A stretch of DNA of 64,000 nt from Wolfiporia cocos (Eukaryota > Basidiomycota > Agaricomycetes > Polyporales > Phaeolaceae): NCBI GenBank assembly GCA_029448655.1, contig JACCLO010000014.1, positions 310,001 to 374,000 of the forward strand, written 5' to 3'. Made by a program: the position numbers and the translations under genes. Positions 15,910-27,819 of the stretch are shown here, piece after piece. The notes beneath the pieces are model-generated. The model saw only the letters and a program-made list of their open reading frames with translations, did not search any database and was not told where the DNA came from. Position 1 is the stretch's first letter, and each line of letters starts with the position of its first letter.

Positions 15910-17350
15910 TGTTATGGTCCGTATGATATTGTATATCTTTGACGCCTCACTGGAGAGGAGGACTTAGCGTTCAACCACATCGCCGTGCATTTATTTCCGG
16001 GGCTCCCTGTTCAACCAGCAACCCCCGTTTCATGTACAACAGCCCTATGCCCATGGTCCTGTAGCGTGTCAGGTTCTAGCGGATATCTAGTGTCTAACCA
16101 CAGGACTTCTGCATTTCAGCCACTGTTGCACTCAACCGCAACGTTTCAGCTTAGTTATCATAGCGTACTAACTTTATGGACTTAGTGGTAGCAGTACCAA
16201 GGACACTATGACCCCGATTACTGAAACGTAGTATAAAAACCCTGCTGTACATACTGATCGGGTTCCTCAGCTCGACCTTGTTGAATTACAAGGATCCTCT
16301 ACTCGTTCTCAAAGGCTTGAGCAATTAAGCCTGCAGCTAGTATACCGACACTTGACTCTGCTGAGTCCGACGAGTGTCACAGATTTATCTGGGGCTTACA
16401 GCATTTTTCCTATGATTATAGCAATTTACCTGGGAATTATACGTCTAACTACAAGTCGTCTACGCCACTCACGCTTACGCTCACGCTTGGCTCACGCCTC
16501 GCTAACGCTAAGTGTAACCCTTGGCTAACGCTTGGCTCACGCCAAACCACGTGGTCTCGCCCGTTAGAGCAAGACCAGCCACGTCATAGATCTTCGATCA
16601 TAATGATAGGCCGAGCACGGCACGCTCGCATAATAATGTCCACAACACCAAACATTGCCACCAAGCAATGTTCTATTGGGTCGGCCTCCTCGGCTTTCCC
16701 ACCGTCATAAGATCCTTGATCATAATGACGCCTCAGGCGCGCCACGCCTTCGCATAATAATGGCAATATGGCCAAATAGCACTATATTAGCATCAAGGCA
16801 ATATCGCTATAGGCTCGGCCTTCTCGGCCTCCGCTATACCCGGGCCGTGCCCGCGTTAATCAATATAATAATAAACCTCCTCTCTTACCATTGGTGCGGC
16901 CATTACCGGCCCACACGGCCATTGTAGATAGGATCTATAAACAGTAGATAAGATAAGCTTCGCCCATTGGCAAAGCCGCATAACTCGGAAAGGTAGTACT
17001 ATACAGTATCACATGACCTCTCCGCATACATGTATTTAAGTAGGAGCCAAGCGCTCCATACTTCAGTTCTATTCTATCGTTGTTACCTCGAATGCCCACC
17101 CGCGGAGTACCATAGGTACTCCCAGTGGACTACCATCGGTAGTCCCAAGCTTCGATTGGTTTGCGGCTGCGCTACTTCCACTAGCAACTGCTGCACTGGG
17201 TCCATCTTCCTCATCTAGTCGCCCTAGTACCTCAGGATAGCGACTAGGTGAGTCCCACAGGTAGATCTGTGTCAACGAGTAGTGTGCTACTCCATATGCT
17301 GAGTAACTCGACTTAGTTATTCCAGCTGAATGGATATTTGATCCGTAACA
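15910..17350 (+). mobile_element. Solo gypsy LTR split by another solo LTR
   Basis: LTR pieces 15910-16374 and 17280-17350 (536 bp together) with ends TGTTATGG and CCGTAACA, flanked by CATCC at 15905-15909 and 17351-17355. It is the same family as the inverted LTR at 17835-18372, which shows the uninterrupted order. The middle is the 900-bp insertion at 16375-17274. Confidence 0.93.
16375..17274 (+). mobile_element. 900-bp solo LTR nested in the solo gypsy LTR
   Basis: Ends TGTCACAGAT and ATCTGTGTCA (inverted, one mismatch), flanked by ACGAG at 16370-16374 and 17275-17279. It has internal short repeats, such as GCTCACGC/GGCTCACGC near 16470-16545 and CATAATGA/CATAATAATG near 16600-16765. It starts with the same 12 bases as the inner gypsy LTR read in sense, so it may be a distant relative. 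No coding sequence. Confidence 0.88.
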
Positions 17351-17355
17351 CATCC

Positions 17356-17834
17356 CGACAAATTCCTGTTCTGACTGGCTAATATCATGATATCATCACA
17401 TTCCAAATTGCACTGCAATAAGCCCTGTGGGAAATGCGACATGTTTGAGCTCAAGAGAAAGGCTCGAAACGATGGCATACAGGTGCGCTTACAGGCACTT
17501 ATGAGTCGGAAGATGGCTCAGAACTTTGGCGCGTCGAGACGACACAAAAAAAACATGACTTTGACATTATTTTCGGGAACAACTGTAATGTAGTAATTAG
17601 TGTTCAACTCGGCCTAGTGCAATGACATCTGCACCACCCATATCCAGTTTATGGACAACTAATTGAGTACTTAGTCTAGCATCAGAAAGTGGATATTGCA
17701 CATTGATATGAAGAATCGCATTCTAGCTAGCAGCAAGCTTCCCTCATGAGATTACACTTCACCTGAGAAAGTCAACTTAGCTGACCAAAACAACCTGGCA
17801 GATGCCCATATCAGGTGCAAAGATAGAGAGAGTG
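17356..17834. other. Spacer with a short dispersed repeat
   Basis: No gene seen. About 45 bp at 17549-17593 (poly-A, then GACTTTGACATTATTTTCGG) recurs on the opposite strand at 48751-48795. Confidence 0.5.
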
Positions 17835-18372
17835 TGTTACGGATCAAATATCCATTCAGCTGAAATAACTAAGTCGAGTTACTCAGCGTTCTGAATAGCG
17901 CACTATTCGTCGGACTCCGCAGAGTTGAGCGTCGATATACTAGCTGCAGGCTTTATTGGTTCAAGCCTTTGAGAACGAGTATAAGATCCTTGTAATTCAA
18001 CAAGGTCGAGCTGAGGAACTCGACCAGTATTTACAGCAGGGTTTTTATACTACGATTCTGTGATCGGGGTCATAGTGTCCTTGGTACTGCTACCACTAAG
18101 TCCATAAGGCTAGTACGCTACGATAACTAAGCTGAAACGTTGCGGTTGAGCGCAACAGTGGCTGAAATGCAGAAGCTCTGTGGTTATACACAAGATATCA
18201 GCTAGAACCTGATACGCTACGGGGCTATGGGTTTAGGGTTGTTATACATGAAACGGGGGGTCGCTGGTTGAACAGAGAGCCCCGGAAATAAACGCACAGC
18301 GATGCGGTTGAACGCTAAGTCCTCCTCTCCAGTGAGGTGTCAACAATATATGAGATTGTACGGACCGTAACA
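17835..18372 (-). mobile_element. Solo gypsy LTR, uninterrupted
   Basis: 538 bp, ends TGTTACGG and CCGTAACA, opposite orientation to 15910-17350. Possible duplication GAGTG/GAGAG (one mismatch). TATA context TAGTATAAAAAC is visible on the minus strand. Confidence 0.88.
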
Positions 18373-18553
18373 GAGAGAGAGAAACATTTATTACGTGCAG
18401 GTTGTAAAAGTAATTACATGCGCGCGGGTTCTAGACCAAGTATAGTGAGGGTGTGGGACGTTTGTATAGTAGAGGTCTTTATGGTATCGAGGATGTCTTA
18501 GGAGCTATGTGTATAGTAGAGGTGGCGTGAATGGTTACACCCAATGAAAAGGC

Positions 18554-18803
18554 TTACCCAGGGTCAATCACGATGAGGGCATTCACAGGGGGTTTCTTGA
18601 AGGCATCAGTGTTGGCAAGGAAGTCAGTGATCGCGAGGAGTCCTTGAACAGTAGAGAAGAGGTGGGTGAGGTTGATGGAAGGAGAGACTTTGGTGAGGTA
18701 GTGTTGTGCGTGATCATGGAGTGGGCATAGGCATAGTAGATGATCGTGGGTTTGGAGAGTGCGGTGGTCGAATGGGCATGTGGGTTCCTCTGAGTCAGGC
18801 GCA
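18554..18803 (-). pseudogene. 3' end of a non-LTR (LINE-type) retrotransposon ORF2
   Basis: A minus-strand frame ends at TAA (18554-18556). The readable peptide has a Cys/His group typical of the zinc-knuckle tail of LINE ORF2 proteins (C-P-F-D-H, then H-D-H-L-L-C-L-C-P-L-H), followed by about 60 helical residues. The 180 bp after it has AATAAA on the minus strand (near 18390), as expected of a LINE 3' end. The RT part is missing, typical of 5' truncation. Confidence 0.55.
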
Positions 18804-18810
18804 AAGATAG

Positions 18811-19361
18811 TAAGTTACAGTTACAGAGTGTAGTATTCGCGACGAATGGGCTGCATTATATACATTCTTTGAGTTCATGGGTACTTATCTGTCATGTTCA
18901 ATCTGATGCAGTTACTCAAACCCGTGTACGGGCGAATGTTAAGCGTCGACACCGAGTTGGCACTTCCTCGAGTTAAGAGACAAAGCCGTCCAATGAAAGA
19001 CCGCCACTTCCAAATTCCATACTACCCTGTATGTCATACAGAGATGAGATTGGGTTTTGTATGATTGTTGAGGCGTACAGTTGCATATTGTATTTGTATG
19101 GTGACTGCAGGCTAAGCAGTAGTCGATCTAACGTCTGAACGTTTGAGCCCTTGGCACATATCATCAGTCGTTTGCCGTCGCTTCACAAACAGCTAACTTG
19201 CTTTCGTCACCTCATTAAACTTTTCATGCAACGTAGAAACTAGCATCCAGTCTACTTATAATTTACTAATCAACCGGCCTCTTCGCGTTTGTGGATTGTA
19301 ATCAGTGGCTTGATTTCTAAGTACTAGGTGAGGCACGCCTTCTTCGATAAAGCAGTTGAGT
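18811..19361. other. Unannotated stretch
   Basis: No gene, repeat or RNA feature seen. Confidence 0.4.
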
Positions 19362-20280
19362 TTCAGTCAATTATCTTAATCTGCCAACTGCCCTTTGCTT
19401 AAGAAATGGCAGTTGCGAGCTAGGTTTGCACGCAGATTAATCTGCTAGCTGTGGCAGATTAATCTGCTGTGACAATAAATTGGTACATCCAGGATTCGAA
19501 CCAAGGACCTTAGCACAGATGAGAATAAGAGCATCGCAGCTGTTACGGTTATTTTGATTTTTCGAATATCGACAGAACTCACCACCGGGCGAATACGATA
19601 CAGGGACTTGTTGCGCAACCAGCCCCCTGGCTACTCGTGATCTTACTGGGCGCATCCCCAGTTGTACTAGTCTATAGGGCTCGTTTCATCTTTGGCAGAT
19701 CCAACCCTGCCACCGTTTCATGTTCATCGTTTATTAGCTGATAGATGGCGTTCAACCGCCATCATCCCTATCTATCGTCTCAGATATATCACTCCATACT
19801 TATCAGACGTTTGGGACTATAGCGTAGATAGTATCGGTGGCATCTGGGACAGACTTGACCCCTGAAACCTAGCGTAGTATAAAAACTCATGTACTTACCG
19901 TCGAGGCTCTTTAGCTCGACCTTGTTGTATAAACAAGAAGTCTTATACTCGTTCTCAAACGTAGGAAACTACGCTCAGTATTTCTCACTCGAGCAATCGA
20001 ACGACTAAGTCCTCGAAGTGCACACTGACTTCTCGGACTTAGGCGAGTCTTATATTCTATTCGACTCGCACTTGAACAGATTATATCCTCTAACGCGTAT
20101 TGGATATTAACCGATCTCCTAAGGACTTCACTTAGGACCTGAAGGCATCTAACGAGTATTTGCCTTGCATACAGCGACGTGCCTACGTGCAGAAGAACGA
20201 TCTATATTCGCGACTCGAATATACGAACGGGTATTCGACCCGTAACAGCAGCATAATTAGCCCACTGAGCCATAGTGACA
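19362..20280 (-). repeat. tRNA-derived SINE-like unit, split by a solo LTR
   Basis: Minus-strand unit in two parts, 20280-20253 (head with A-box-like sequence) and 19540-19362, separated by the LTR at 19541-20247. A B box (GGTTCGAATCC) lies at about 19501-19491. The tail matches the right-hand unit. The acceptor stems do not pair well, so it is not a working tRNA gene. Confidence 0.6.
19541..20247 (+). mobile_element. Solo LTR of the outer gypsy family
   Basis: 707 bp, ends TGTTACGG and CCGTAACA, flanked by GCAGC at 19536-19540 and 20248-20252. Very similar to 15040-15745. Formed by recombination between two LTRs after full-length insertion. Confidence 0.95.
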
Positions 20281-20551
20281 ACAGTTATCATTGACCAATC
20301 AAAATATATACACAATTTCCACAGATCATCAAGGCAACTAACTGCTACAACAAGCATTAAAAAATAATGATAGTGGTAGCTTATTTTACCATGCCTGACC
20401 TGGAGCAATTCACAATGGGAAAGTTGAATACACTGGAATCACAGGTCTTTAGAGGCAGATTCATTTGTATTTGTGTTATGGAAGATGTTAAAACTGTGAA
20501 AATGAAGTTTACAAAATACTCTATATATTTCTTAAAAGTGCGAAGATACTA

Positions 20552-20760
20552 GTTGCACTGTAGCTCAGTTGGCTAATGTATGCTGCGATGCTCTTATTCT
20601 CATCTGTGCTAAGGTCCTTGGTTCAAACCCTGGATGTATCATTTTATTGTCACAGTAGATTAATCTGCCGCAGCTAGCAGATTAATCTGCGTGCAAACCT
20701 AGCTCGCAACTGCCATTTCTTAAGTGAAGGGCAGTTGGCAGATTAAGATAATTGACTGAA
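20552..20760 (+). repeat. tRNA-derived SINE-like unit
   Basis: A box TAGCTCAGTTGG at 20561-20572 and B box GGTTCAAACCC at 20620-20630, spaced as in tRNA genes with a long variable region. They are followed by about 130 bp of non-tRNA tail with two copies of CAGATTAATCTGC (one with a mismatch). It mirrors the minus-strand unit at 19362-20280 head to head, across a 270-bp AT-rich spacer. Alternative reading: the terminal inverted repeats of one DNA element. Confidence 0.6.
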
Positions 20761-21870
20761 GTCCCTCTAAAGCAAGACAATTACATGCGACTGGGCAGCC
20801 GCTCTGTAAAATACTTGTATCATTTCATATATCCTACGCCTATCTTATGCATATCCGTTTGCATCGTTGCGGCCATCCATATTGTGCTGGGTTTGCTCGC
20901 ATTCCCACAAGCACATATTCTCGGGTCTCTTGCACATGCGTTTTTGGTAACCTGCTATACTCTACATCTCCACTCTTCCCTTCTACATTGGGCTGGAGGG
21001 AGAGATTGAGGTTACTGCATGTATAAGAAAATCATAGAGTGCTATATCGGTTGAGATCAGTGTGTATACCTACAATTCCTACACGCCGGGGAACAGGGCG
21101 TCCACAACACATTGCATCTTAGATCCTCGGACATAATACTGCTTTACATCCACAAATCTCAGCATCGATACTGATGGCGATATGGCATTTGGTGAATAAG
21201 AATTATTCCTGGTATAATCGGCTGATATGTCAACTAATCCAAGCGATGGCGTGTACAGAGCTTTGGTATAAATCAATGAAGGTCAAAACTACCCCAACAA
21301 AATTAAAACGAGCTCAAACAAGGACAGGTTCCAAGGGACAAGCTAGCATGTAAGTCAGTGATGCGATGTACTCAACTACAGAATACTTCTTTCGTTACGC
21401 TACATCTGAGCACGTTTGATACAGTTTACGGTGCTATATCGCCTTATACATCTATCATCTGGCTTCTGTGGTTATATAGCAAGGACTCAAGTCCGCATCT
21501 ATGTTCCATCATATTGTGGTCCGTGCAGTTATATTCGTTGTTGCGATGGGCCCGATAAGTCATTGATGCAGCATCGGCAGATGCCATGGGGGAATGCTAA
21601 GACGCTATAGAACTCGTCAAGGGAGTGTCCGCGTTCAATCGCACCAAAGCTGAATCGTGCAAATCCAGGAATTGTGACCGAGATGTCGCCGAGCATTATT
21701 ACTCACAACAAACCGAACCCGATGCGTCTTGCTAGCTTTACTCGAGTCGTTGAGACAATTCTATGAGCGAATCGAGCGAGTCCAGCTGTTACGCGATCGA
21801 TACCCCGAGTACGGCTTACTGCCACCCTTGTGTGGGATATTCCGGGAGACCGCTGCTATCGGATCTCTAC
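20761..21870. other. Unannotated stretch
   Basis: About 1.1 kb. Only short frames with no recognisable domain. Confidence 0.4.
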
Positions 21871-21874
21871 GAAG

Positions 21875-24800
21875 CCGGGAGAAACTATGCGGCAGAAGAA
21901 CAATATAGGCGAGGCGATCCTGGACTTACTTAACCTTCACATTCGTACCAGAGACACGACTCGGACTGAGACACCCCCACTGGACCATATCTGTTCTGTT
22001 TGAGAAGAATCATTGACGTTGATAATCATCAGTGATTACACATCAGAAGATGCGCATCATACGGAGAAACCACGAAGCGTAATTGAGAAAATTGCTGCAA
22101 TTACAAATGCTGGTCACGGTCGGGGCCGTCGAAGATGGTACTGGTAGTAGTACTAGTACGACTCAATATCCAGTCTCACGTGCTTGTCTGTCTCTCTCTC
22201 CAGTCTCACGTGCTCAATACTACTTCGCTTGCCTGGCTTGGAGTATAAGGCCGCGCAAGCGCGGCATAGCCCGCTACCGGTGAACATTAACGGGCAGATC
22301 GACACATGAAGTACAGATACAACAAACGTGTCGTGAATGCGAGTGTAGATGTAGATGCCGCCGCCCGTGCCCGCACCCCCTCCCCGCGTTGGATTGTCAC
22401 GCTCGCGCGCCGCGTCGCGTCTACACACCGTGATTACCTCTGGCATTTTTACTTACTATATGCTCTGTATATGCTATGGACAGATACAATGATAGTAGCT
22501 CGGGCTTTAAATAGGCGGTAATGCATTCACCACAAATTACAATCCGAGCTATCCACATAGTCTCATGATTCTTTGCGGGAGAAGAACGGTTGCATGATGC
22601 AATTATAGCTGCCACCGCACGCGCACTATCAGCTCAGGGCTCATGTTGAGTACCAATCATGGATGAGGAAGATATAAAATATATTGACAGACAAGCAGAC
22701 GTGCATTCGCACTGTAATGCGGTCAAACTCTGCCGGCGTTTAAACGTTTACCGTCTGTGCAGATTCGGGTCAGACATTTTGTTACCTATGTTCCCACACT
22801 TACAGGTTGATAAGAAGAATTGTAACCGGGGACCTGCCCTAAAGCCCGAAGGAAGTTTTGAAACCTTTTGCGTTCCGATTTACGCTCCAAGACCCACTAC
22901 CTCCGGTAGCGGGAATACTCGCAGTATTCACGGCGTTCCGGCCAGCTAGGGCGAGCCGCATCCCACGAGGAGGCGGGCACACTTTATGCCACTATGCGCC
23001 TTGAGAGATATTCAGGGTTGCCCCATACTGCTACCACGGAATGACGTTCCATCTGCGCCTCCTGAAGGCCATCTGAAACATGCTAGAATTCGCGCTCTCT
23101 TCGGGTCAGTCCAGACCTCCAGGCTCCAGCTGATAACTGCGCCCGAAGGCGACTTAACACGAAATCGGAGGTCGACCTCCCAATGCAGCTTCCTCGCGGC
23201 ACCCACGCCCCGCTGCAGTAGTGCCGGGGCGTCCAGGTGATCCCTGACTCCTAGACCCCTACTCGATAAGAACACGCGGGATGCTGTCATAAGCTTAGTT
23301 TCGTTGCCTTTCCTGTAGCTTACGCGCAGCAGGATGCATGCGTGAACTTTTGCACAGGATAGATCACAAGTGGCACAATGTAGGTCTTGTGTTGTGGCTC
23401 GCGATCAGCTACCTCGGATCCACGCCAAAGCGCTGACTACGCAACATCGAGAAATCGATTCACGAGTGTCCATGAAGCATGAAGTAGGACGTACTCGGCT
23501 CAGGAAGCGGTGATGTGCGTGATTACTGCTATGGCAGATGTGATGGCACACGCAGAAAGCCGACAATTCAGAAACAGGGACGAATCGAACGGCTTGACCG
23601 AGTGTGTCGGGGCCCTCGGTCAGTCTCGGGAGGCGCTGCGGTGGACGCACAAGCGTCGAAGACCACAGTTTGCATAAGGGCCATCGAGTCGGATAGTTGG
23701 AGCTAGAAGCCGCAGTTCAAACGTTCAAGCTATACCGTGTGTATCGCGGAAGGCAGCACTTGGGTGAGGGTTCCAACACGCAGTGTGGGACAAAGTTCGA
23801 CCTGCACTCTTTCCGCATGACGTCCCACTGCACGCGATACACGTACAGTACCCGCTAGCGTGCTTCCACAATTCAATTGAGTCGCGAGTGCTCCAGCCCC
23901 CGAGTCATAACCTAGGTGTTTTGTCGGGATGGAGACCAAACAGACTCACTTCGAGACAAGGACATCTTTTTTTGTTCGAGGTGTGTGTGCCCATTGCCAG
24001 TCGCTTCAGGCCCCACCCACCATTTTCGGAACCGAATTCCGAGTCGGACTGATCTTGAAGTCAATGCGAGATGCGCAGTCGCGGACGTGCGGAGATAGAC
24101 TAGTCGGTGCAGAGAGCGCGCGGCGCGCGGGTACGTCTGGCATACTGACTCCGCGCAGATGCGCTCGTCTACATCCCGGGGATCGCACCCCCGAGCCCTC
24201 TAAATTTTCGTTGCAGGCCGACCCCAGTGCCGTAAGCGCGCCGCGCAGCCGTACCGTACAGAATCTCCATCCGCCAGCCGGGAGATCGGGCGGCCATCGC
24301 ATACATCGCGCATGCGCCAAGGGATCGCTATTACGTCTTTGGATCTGCACGCGGGGCTTCTCAGAAGGAGTCGGAACTGTGATCTTTGGAGGTTGTGTGC
24401 GCGCTACGTTACATATATGGGTCCATGGAGTAGTGATGCGCCGGCGGGTGGCCCTGTACGCGTGTCAAGAGTGCGTTACGTGTGATTCAAATTCACAGGG
24501 AATTTCCACGCTTGGCATGGAGACGGTCTGGGTGCGGCTTGCAAGGGTATGCCAAGGTCGCTGGGTATACAGCGGATGTGGGGACCTTGCGATTGGAGGT
24601 TTGCTCGGGCACCCCCGAAATCGCACCCACCAGTCCGCCAACGTCAATCAAGATTCGGATTCATCAAGACGCGTCAGGAGTCGACAATTGAGCTGTGTTG
24701 GTTGCTTTGCCTATTATGCTGGTGCGGTTCGATTGCAGGCCTTGCAGCCCGACAGAACATTAACGGCTCATGTACTAATAGACTCCGTGACAGTAGAAAC

Positions 24801-25390
24801 TTCTCTATGTGCAAAGCCATCATGGAATGCCCTGCGTCTAGCTAGTTTTACGTGACGATGGCCGGCGATTGGTGGTGCCCTGTATTGTGCACCGAATCAC
24901 CAGACAGGTGTATGTCAGCATGGCATTGGTGGATCCTTGTGCCATTGTCGAGAATATCGTGAGCTTCTTCGTATGACCGGGTATGGCAGGGCTGCGCTGG
25001 GCGCGTTACGGTGCGTCGGAGGTCACGTCAATTTTGCTATCAGCATCTCCTCGAAACGTCACTTGCTGCAGCCGCGCCTCCAGTGTCCATATGTATGTCA
25101 AGCTCGTTCACCAAACCGCCTAATTGGCATATGCGATCGCTACGGAGAGAGTTACTGGGAGCATCAGGTGAATGAACGCTAGCGCAATCTGAGATCGTCG
25201 GTAGATCAGTACCACGCACCTCCAATTGGTCTCCTACAAATTGCTGTAGCCATATGATAGACACTTGTCACCTAGTGTCTTACGTCGCCTAACCGGGCGG
25301 AGGTGTCCACCCGAACAACAAGCAAATATGCCCAGCGCAACACCATCTCTGCATCACTCGTCCAATATCTCCCCGAGCATGGTGATAGAC
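21875..25390 (+). repeat. Old repeat block A, copy 1
   Basis: Aligns by eye, with many substitutions and small indels, to 33540-35800 (direct) and from about 23815 to 54500-56215 (inverted). About 700 bp (22240-22940) have no counterpart in copy 2 and look like an insertion. The 308-codon frame at 23929-24855 matches frames in the other copies only as diverged DNA and has no known domain. Nature of the block unknown. Confidence 0.7.
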
Positions 25391-27160
25391 GGTGGCAGGC
25401 GGCACCGCTGCTTGACTACTGCGGACGGCGTCGCCACATCGCGACGAGGATCACACGCCCTGTCCTCGACTTCGCTTACCGAGCTGCCCCTGCATTCCAT
25501 CCTCAAGCTCAAGCTTGCGCGTCTATGCAGCCGCCGCTAGGCTCGGCCGCCGGCGCCAGGGTACCTTCTGTGCACAGGCGACCGCCCGCCCGTTGTACGT
25601 GTACCCCCACTCATGATCATTCGATGTCGCATGCTATTTACAGTGGCGAATATTGAACCCCAGATTCCTGGCACGGTCATATGACACTCGGCAGCGGGAG
25701 TGCCGTTGATGGGATCTACGCGCCACACGCACATCTCAACCTCTATTGTGCAATTGCGGTGCAGGAGACGAAGAGGCAGTAACTGACCTGATGAAGCGTA
25801 GAGATGAGCTGTGCTCGAGTGTCGCCTCGCCGCATATTCAGGTGGCAGCCGCGAGCGGGCGATGGCCTCGCTATGACTTGCTACGAGTATGCAGGCAGAA
25901 AGCTCGCCATGGTGAATGGAGAAATGCGACGGAAAGCGGTACTGACTATCTGCTATAGCTACCCCTACCGCCGCCCGCCGGCTTGGAGTGCGAAGGCAAG
26001 AAGCCAGCGACGCGAACTGCGAGAAGCCGCGCTGTACCACGCATAACACAGGGACTCGTGTGCGTTTGCTTCGAAGTTCCAGCTCGTTCCGGCTCTCTAA
26101 CTTCCTGAGTTCACAAGTGAGCTGCTACAGTCAGCTGGTCGCGGTGTCAGCGGGCACGCGATGCGAGCTGGTTGTGGAGATAACCTATCCTGCCTAAGCT
26201 ACCGCATCGATCCGGCTCGGCTGCGCGAGTACCCTGTGCATGCCACCGCTGTACATAATCGCAGCTCCTTTTCCCCGCACCTTTGATCCATGCCGTTCTC
26301 ACATGAAAGAGTGAACGCACATGTGAGTCCGAAAGCATCGGAAGAGCCCGACGCAACGCATGATACGGTCGTGCGCAACGCCTCGGATTCACATATTCAG
26401 CAACATGACGAGCTTCTGGGCTGATCGGCTATCAGCCATATGCTTTTGACGATGTCCGTCTTGCCATACGCTCGCGGGCAGCCGAGAGCAGGGGCATCAC
26501 TATCGTCGTCGGGACCGTAAGCGCAAGTGCACCCGCACCTGCCCGGAAGCTGAGCTTTGAGCGCTGAGCGATGCCCATAGGAAGACAGGCAGACCGGGTG
26601 CAAAGCGTCGCCGCGTGTGGCCGCCAATTCAGCAGCGCAGAGCTGTCCGGGAGCTCGTACGTGCCCCTTGTATGCGATCCTGAGCATGTTTACTGACACA
26701 GCTCCCACTCCAAATCCGATCGTCATTGTGCGTGCCTGACCTGGTCGATGTACTTGCGCTTATGATTGTGAGCTCGATCGTGCGCCACGTTCACTGCGCG
26801 TAGCGATAGATCTATTGCAATCGCAATCGGACGGGCGCTATATGACATCCATACGCGCGGTGGCGCGCTGCTGTTAATATCGGTCTCGCAGTTACGTGCT
26901 CTCGCAAGTATGCATTCTCGGGAACCTTGTGCTGGGAAGTGCATTCGCGCAAAATGATTTGTATCCCGGCGCGGACGCTGTGTGGTGGCCAGACGCCATC
27001 GTGTCCACGTTATCGACGCGGGAGCAGTTAGTGAAACGCCACACCGTCGAAGCCTTACGTTGTCTGCGGCACGGGAGCAGTACCCTAGTGCGGCGCCACG
27101 TCGTTGAGCGAGCTCTTACCTCGTTGTTTTCCATGCGGCAGGGACGATGCCACCGACCGT

Positions 27161-27168
27161 ATCGGAGC
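27161..27168. repeat. 8-bp target-site duplication ATCGGAGC, left
   Basis: Identical to 27812-27819 at the other end of the hAT-like MITE. Confidence 0.85.
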
Positions 27169-27811
27169 TGCATAGTGATGTGCCAGGCCCGGCCCGGCTC
27201 AAAAGCCCCGGCTTTGGCCCGGCTTTGGACGGCCTTGGCTTTTCAAAACCTCAGGCCGGGCCCCCATTGACGGCCCAGGGCTTGGCCCGGCCCGGCCTGG
27301 GGCTTGCCCGGGGCCTGGCACTGTGAGGATGATCATCACTGTAGCCACACAAACTCATAACGTACCTTCTCCAACTATCTTCTGACAAAGCCAAGCTCCA
27401 GTATCTTCAATAATTAGTGAATTATAGTGTGAAATCATCATTTCACCGGCACGGTGCTCTGTGGCGCGCCTTCCAAATGGGGCATCGTATAGGCGCCCAA
27501 AAGTGAGCGACAGGCTTCAGCACCAAGAATTCAATCCATGGGACTATCCTCTTGCTTGATTTTAAAGATATAGACATACTTCATTGGAATATGGCATACT
27601 GCTACTATATATATCCTCATATCATAGTTACTAGACATTTTATCCGTTAGAGCTTTCAGGCCCGGGGCTCACGGCTTGGCCCGGCCCGGCTTGAGACACA
27701 AGCCGGGCCCTGGGCCGTCTCAGGCCGTGGTGTAGGGCCCGGCCTGGCCCGGCCCAAGTAGGGCTTGGCCCGGCCCGGCCTATGGCCCAAAGCCGGGCCT
27801 GGCACATCACT
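27169..27811. mobile_element. Non-autonomous hAT-like MITE
   Basis: 643 bp. Inverted ends AGTGATGTGCCAGGCCCGGC on both sides (left end has 5 extra bases before it), then long arms made of GGCCCGG-type motifs around an AT-rich centre. The 8-bp duplication ATCGGAGC is the hallmark of hAT transposases. No transposase is encoded. It inserted into a block B tandem unit, splitting its CCGAC...CGGAGC core. Confidence 0.85.
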
Positions 27812-27819
27812 ATCGGAGC
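27812..27819. repeat. 8-bp target-site duplication ATCGGAGC, right
   Basis: Second copy, exact match. Confidence 0.85.

Noticed and set aside
20552..20640. Functional tRNA gene
   Set aside because: A and B boxes are present, but the acceptor stem does not pair and the spacing is too long. A tRNA-derived SINE fits better.
23929..24855. 308-codon gene in block A
   Set aside because: Similarity to the other block A copies is at DNA level with frame-breaking indels, and no domain is seen.
27169..27811. CpG island or coding region because of GGCCCGG repeats
   Set aside because: Inverted ends and an exact 8-bp duplication show it is a mobile element.
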